Origin: Candidatus Cloacimonadota bacterium
GTDB taxonomy: Bacteria > Cloacimonadota > Cloacimonadia > Cloacimonadales > TCS61
NCBI GenBank assembly: GCA_003647825.1
Contig: QMNP01000076.1
Location: 1-7,067 of the forward strand
DNA length: 7,067 nucleotides
Direction: 5' to 3'
Within the stretch, counting starts at the first letter, position 1; every line of letters starts with the position of its first letter. The notes beneath the pieces are model-generated. The model saw only the letters and a program-made list of their open reading frames with translations. It was not told the DNA's origin and searched no databases. Made by a program: the position numbers and the translations under genes. This document shows, in pieces, positions 5,635-7,067 of the stretch.

Positions 5635-6390
5635 TCAATACTTCCACTGCCTGCTAACTTCATAACAGGCAATGGCTGCTGTTACACCCACATTCAAAGA
5701 ATTTTTCCAGCCATTCAACGGAATCGAAACTACGTCATCTGCAAGATCAAGGATCTCTTTGGAGATTCCCAGAGCTTCATTGCCTAAAAGTAATGCTGAA
5801 GATTTAGGAAAAATAATCTTAGCAATATTTTTTGCCTTTGTTGTAGTTTCCAAAGCAAAAACAGTAACACCCTTTTCCTTTAGGAAGATAATAGCTTCTT
5901 CAGTTGATGGGAAATGCTGCCAGCTTACAAACTCTGTTGTTCCCATTGCAGTTTTAATGACCTTAGGATTTTCTGGTGTTGCTGTGTAACCACAAAGCAA
6001 AATTTCTTTCACACCAAAGCACTCAGCAGTACGAAAAATCGATCCAACATTAAATGAAGAACGTAAATTATCCAGTATTAAATAAAGCGGTTGTTTAGTT
6101 CTATTTTTTCGCAAACCATCCGACTGTATTATCTCGAAATCGGTTAATTCCTGTCCTATTCTGCGTTCCAAAGGCACAGCAAATTCCAGAAACTCCCTAA
6201 TAGTAGAGTTCTGCAAATTAATTGAAACTGGAATACCCATCCAATCCAGGCAATTTGAGAATTCGATTATAAGTTTTGATCTTTGTTTATTATCATCCCA
6301 ATTATTATGAATTTCCTGGATAAATTGTATTAATATTTTTTGTTGTTTTTCTGTTGTGAACGATTTAAACTTTTTTTCGGAAAACTTCAT
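5635..6390 (-). CDS. SpoU/TrmH-family RNA methyltransferase
   Basis: A 251-residue SPOUT-class enzyme expected to transfer a methyl group from S-adenosylmethionine to a ribose 2'-OH in tRNA or rRNA. The catalytic domain covers about residues 100-250. Motif 1 is DNLRSSFNVGSIFRTAE (107-123), with the family's Asn and Arg. KTAMGTTEFV (146-155) follows. Motif 2 is LLLGNEALGIS (200-210), with the conserved Glu, and motif 3 is IPLNGWKNSLNVGVTAA (223-239), supplying the Ser-Leu-Asn of the knotted cofactor site. The first 95 or so residues are helical and do not look like the L30e-type substrate domain found in RlmB-like members. No in-frame alternative start exists upstream before a stop. The gene follows the secreted coiled-coil gene by 33 bases and has a hairpin, but no ordinary Shine-Dalgarno, in front of its ATG. 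The target nucleotide cannot be assigned. Confidence 0.9.
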   Translation of the reverse strand: MKFSEKKFKSFTTEKQQKILIQFIQEIHNNWDDNKQRSKLIIEFSNCLDWMGIPVSINLQNSTIREFLEFAVPLERRIGQELTDFEIIQSDGLRKNRTKQPLYLILDNLRSSFNVGSIFRTAECFGVKEILLCGYTATPENPKVIKTAMGTTEFVSWQHFPSTEEAIIFLKEKGVTVFALETTTKAKNIAKIIFPKSSALLLGNEALGISKEILDLADDVVSIPLNGWKNSLNVGVTAAIACYEVSRQWKY

Positions 6391-6396
6391 TGAAAC

Positions 6397-6416
6397 CGGG
6401 GAGCTCTTGCTCCCCG
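6397..6416 (-). promoter_or_regulatory. Perfect 8-bp intercistronic hairpin
   Basis: CGGGGAGC and GCTCCCCG pair perfectly around a 4-base loop. The structure starts 7 bases after the stop of the coiled-coil gene (which ends in tandem TAA TAA) and ends 6 bases before the methyltransferase ATG. No T-run follows, so it is not a standard terminator. The only purine-rich Shine-Dalgarno-like bases (GGGGAG) are in its 5' arm. Confidence 0.65.
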
Positions 6417-6423
6417 AATATTA

Positions 6424-6774
6424 TTAGCTGTTAGAAACTTTTTTTGATTTCTTGTCTTTACTTTTTAATTTATCCAATTGTGCTTTAAGTTTAGCATTTT
6501 CTTCTTTCAATTTTTTATTTTGAGCTTTAATCTTGTCGAAGTTCTGGTATTTAGCTTCAAGAGCCTTATTTTTTTTACGCAGTTTTTCATGTTCTTTAGC
6601 TAATGTTTGATAGGCTTCTCGTGTGGAATTATATTTTTTTTCCATACTTAGATATTCAGTTTGCCAATCCGTTTTCTTGTTTTTTCTGCTTGTTTTCTTT
6701 AAATTCTGATTCTGCTGAGCAACAAGACCAAAAGCTAAACATAACATTAAAATTGTAGTAATAGTTTTTTTCAT
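6424..6774 (-). CDS. Secreted basic coiled-coil protein
   Basis: A 116-residue protein with a signal peptide (MKK followed by a hydrophobic core ITTILMLCLAFGLVA, likely cleaved after LVA near residue 19). The rest is a Lys/Glu-rich helix with heptad-like spacing from about residue 36 to 105 (LAKEHEKLRKKNKALEAKY, LKEENAKLKAQLDKLK), predicted to be a coiled coil, and a basic tail. I chose the ATG at 6774 because AGGGAGG lies 4 bases upstream. A start 10 codons earlier (6804) would put charged residues before the signal peptide and include the ribosome site as coding. The mature protein should be in the periplasm or at the envelope. No cysteine at the cleavage site, so it is not an obvious lipoprotein. 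The specific role is unknown. It leads a two-gene unit with the RNA methyltransferase. Confidence 0.8.
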   Translation of the reverse strand: MKKTITTILMLCLAFGLVAQQNQNLKKTSRKNKKTDWQTEYLSMEKKYNSTREAYQTLAKEHEKLRKKNKALEAKYQNFDKIKAQNKKLKEENAKLKAQLDKLKSKDKKSKKVSNS

Positions 6775-6778
6775 TTTT

Positions 6779-6785
6779 CCTCCCT
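6779..6785 (-). promoter_or_regulatory. Shine-Dalgarno fixing the coiled-coil protein start
   Basis: On the minus strand AGGGAGG lies 4 bases before the ATG at 6774. It decides for that start over the upstream in-frame ATG at 6804. Confidence 0.8.
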
Positions 6786-6828
6786 TTTCGATATACGAAA
6801 ACACTATTTATCTTGATTTCAAGTTCCG

Positions 6829-6857
6829 TTTTTATTGTTCTGATTATAAAGTGTCAA
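6829..6857 (-). promoter_or_regulatory. Candidate sigma70-type promoter for the coiled-coil/methyltransferase unit
   Basis: On the minus strand TTGACA (6857-6852) is followed after 17 bases by TAAAAA (6834-6829), a perfect -35 with a 4/6 -10. It lies about 55 bases upstream of the ATG at 6774. A TATAAT-like string falls within the spacer, so the exact -10 could differ. Confidence 0.45.
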
Positions 6858-6888
6858 TTACTTTCATATCTAAACAAAACCTTGACAC
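6851..6888. repeat. Inverted repeat GTGTCAA/TTGACAC between divergent genes
   Basis: GTGTCAA (6851-6857) and TTGACAC (6882-6888) are perfect inverted copies with a 24-base spacer. Each copy supplies a TTGACA reading outward toward one of the two divergent genes. Confidence 0.6.
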
Positions 6889-6913
6889 AACATCTCCTTT
6901 TAGGGAAATTTTG
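6882..6913 (+). promoter_or_regulatory. Candidate promoter for the thioesterase gene
   Basis: TTGACA (6882-6887) is a perfect -35 box. No strong TATAAT follows; GAAATT (6905-6910) is at 17-base spacing and AAATTTTG (6906-6913) resembles the Bacteroidetes-type TAnnTTTG box. The start codon is about 80 bases downstream. Confidence 0.35.
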
Positions 6914-6990
6914 GCAATTATGTGAGCAGGGAAATTTAATGATGAAACATTTAGTCTTAGCGATATATAAATATTGGTTATGGAGAATAG

Positions 6991-7067
6991 ATGGAATATA
7001 AAAGAAAAATCTTTGGTTATGAATGTGATATTTACGGGCATCTGAATAATGCTAATTATCTGCATTT
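6991..7067 (+). CDS. Hotdog-fold acyl-CoA thioesterase (4HBT/YbgC type), 3'-partial
   Basis: The first 25 codons of a gene that runs off the right edge. The peptide ends with YECDIYGHLNNANYLH, which fits the N-terminal signature of the 4-hydroxybenzoyl-CoA/YbgC-like thioesterases: an Asp (here in CDIYGH), then GH[LV]NN, then YL. In that family the Asp is the catalytic residue and the domain hydrolyses an acyl-CoA (or acyl-ACP) thioester in the cytoplasm. GGAG (6982-6985) is 5 bases before the ATG and supports this start. It is divergent from the coiled-coil/methyltransferase unit. The substrate cannot be told from so short a piece, and the family call rests on one motif. Confidence 0.7.
   Translation, partial: MEYKRKIFGYECDIYGHLNNANYLH

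Noticed and set aside
5672..5989. A 105-codon + strand frame inside the RNA methyltransferase
   Set aside because: It is antisense to the conserved SpoU motifs 2 and 3.
6775..6804. Earlier ATG (6804) for the coiled-coil protein
   Set aside because: It would add MFSYIEKGGK before a standard signal peptide, and the strong AGGGAGG lies inside this extension, positioned for the ATG at 6774.
6939..7001. A 20-codon frame (MMKHLVLAIYKYWLWRIDGI) with a GGGAAA-like site before it, overlapping the thioesterase start
   Set aside because: It could be a leader peptide coupled to the thioesterase, but the ribosome site is weak and the codons show no attenuator-like run. The longer 62-codon version would start at a TTG and read through the candidate promoter.
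6844..7065. A 73-codon minus-strand frame at the right end
   Set aside because: It is antisense to the thioesterase start and covers the divergent promoter region.
1..7067. CRISPR array, insertion sequence, tRNA or rRNA
   Set aside because: No regularly spaced repeats, no transposase or terminal inverted repeats with target duplication, and no tRNA- or rRNA-like segments were seen on either strand.

Overview
The window looks like an ordinary chromosomal stretch from an AT-rich bacterium. Codon choice, gene style and several family resemblances suggest a poorly cultured lineage of the FCB group or a neighbour; Cloacimonadota-like is my best guess, but the sequence alone cannot settle it. I see no phage genes, transposase, CRISPR array, rRNA or tRNA.

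Region 1 (2-3680, + strand) is a compact operon of four genes whose first gene runs off the left edge. It alternates bitopic and polytopic membrane proteins in the order A-B-A'-B'. A is a DUF6754-type protein: a coiled-coil extracytoplasmic part, then a globular domain between two membrane helices. B is a six-helix membrane protein. A' is a second globular domain between two membrane helices that I align by eye to part of A. B' is a second six-helix protein. The genes are 8 bases apart, overlapping by 1 base, and 13 bases apart, each of the last three has a strong Shine-Dalgarno sequence, and a clear rho-independent terminator follows the fourth. This uncharacterised cassette, plausibly one membrane complex, is the most interesting thing in the window.

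Region 2 (3746-5008, - strand) is a GT4-type glycosyltransferase convergent with the operon and probably sharing its terminator. Its upstream region (5009-5256) holds a short palindrome, an imperfect tandem repeat and a candidate promoter for the next + strand gene.

Region 3 (5257-5511, + strand) is a small, highly charged orphan protein of 84 residues. It is convergent with region 4 across about 120 bases that carry two small hairpins.

Region 4 (5635-6857, - strand) is a two-gene unit: a secreted, very basic coiled-coil protein followed by a SpoU/TrmH-family RNA methyltransferase with a non-standard N-terminal extension. A perfect 8-bp hairpin fills most of the 33-base gap between them, just upstream of the methyltransferase start.

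Region 5 (6858-7067, + strand) is a divergent intergenic region containing an inverted repeat of TTGACAC that can serve as two back-to-back -35 boxes. The first 25 codons of a hotdog-fold (4HBT/YbgC-type) thioesterase follow and run off the right edge.
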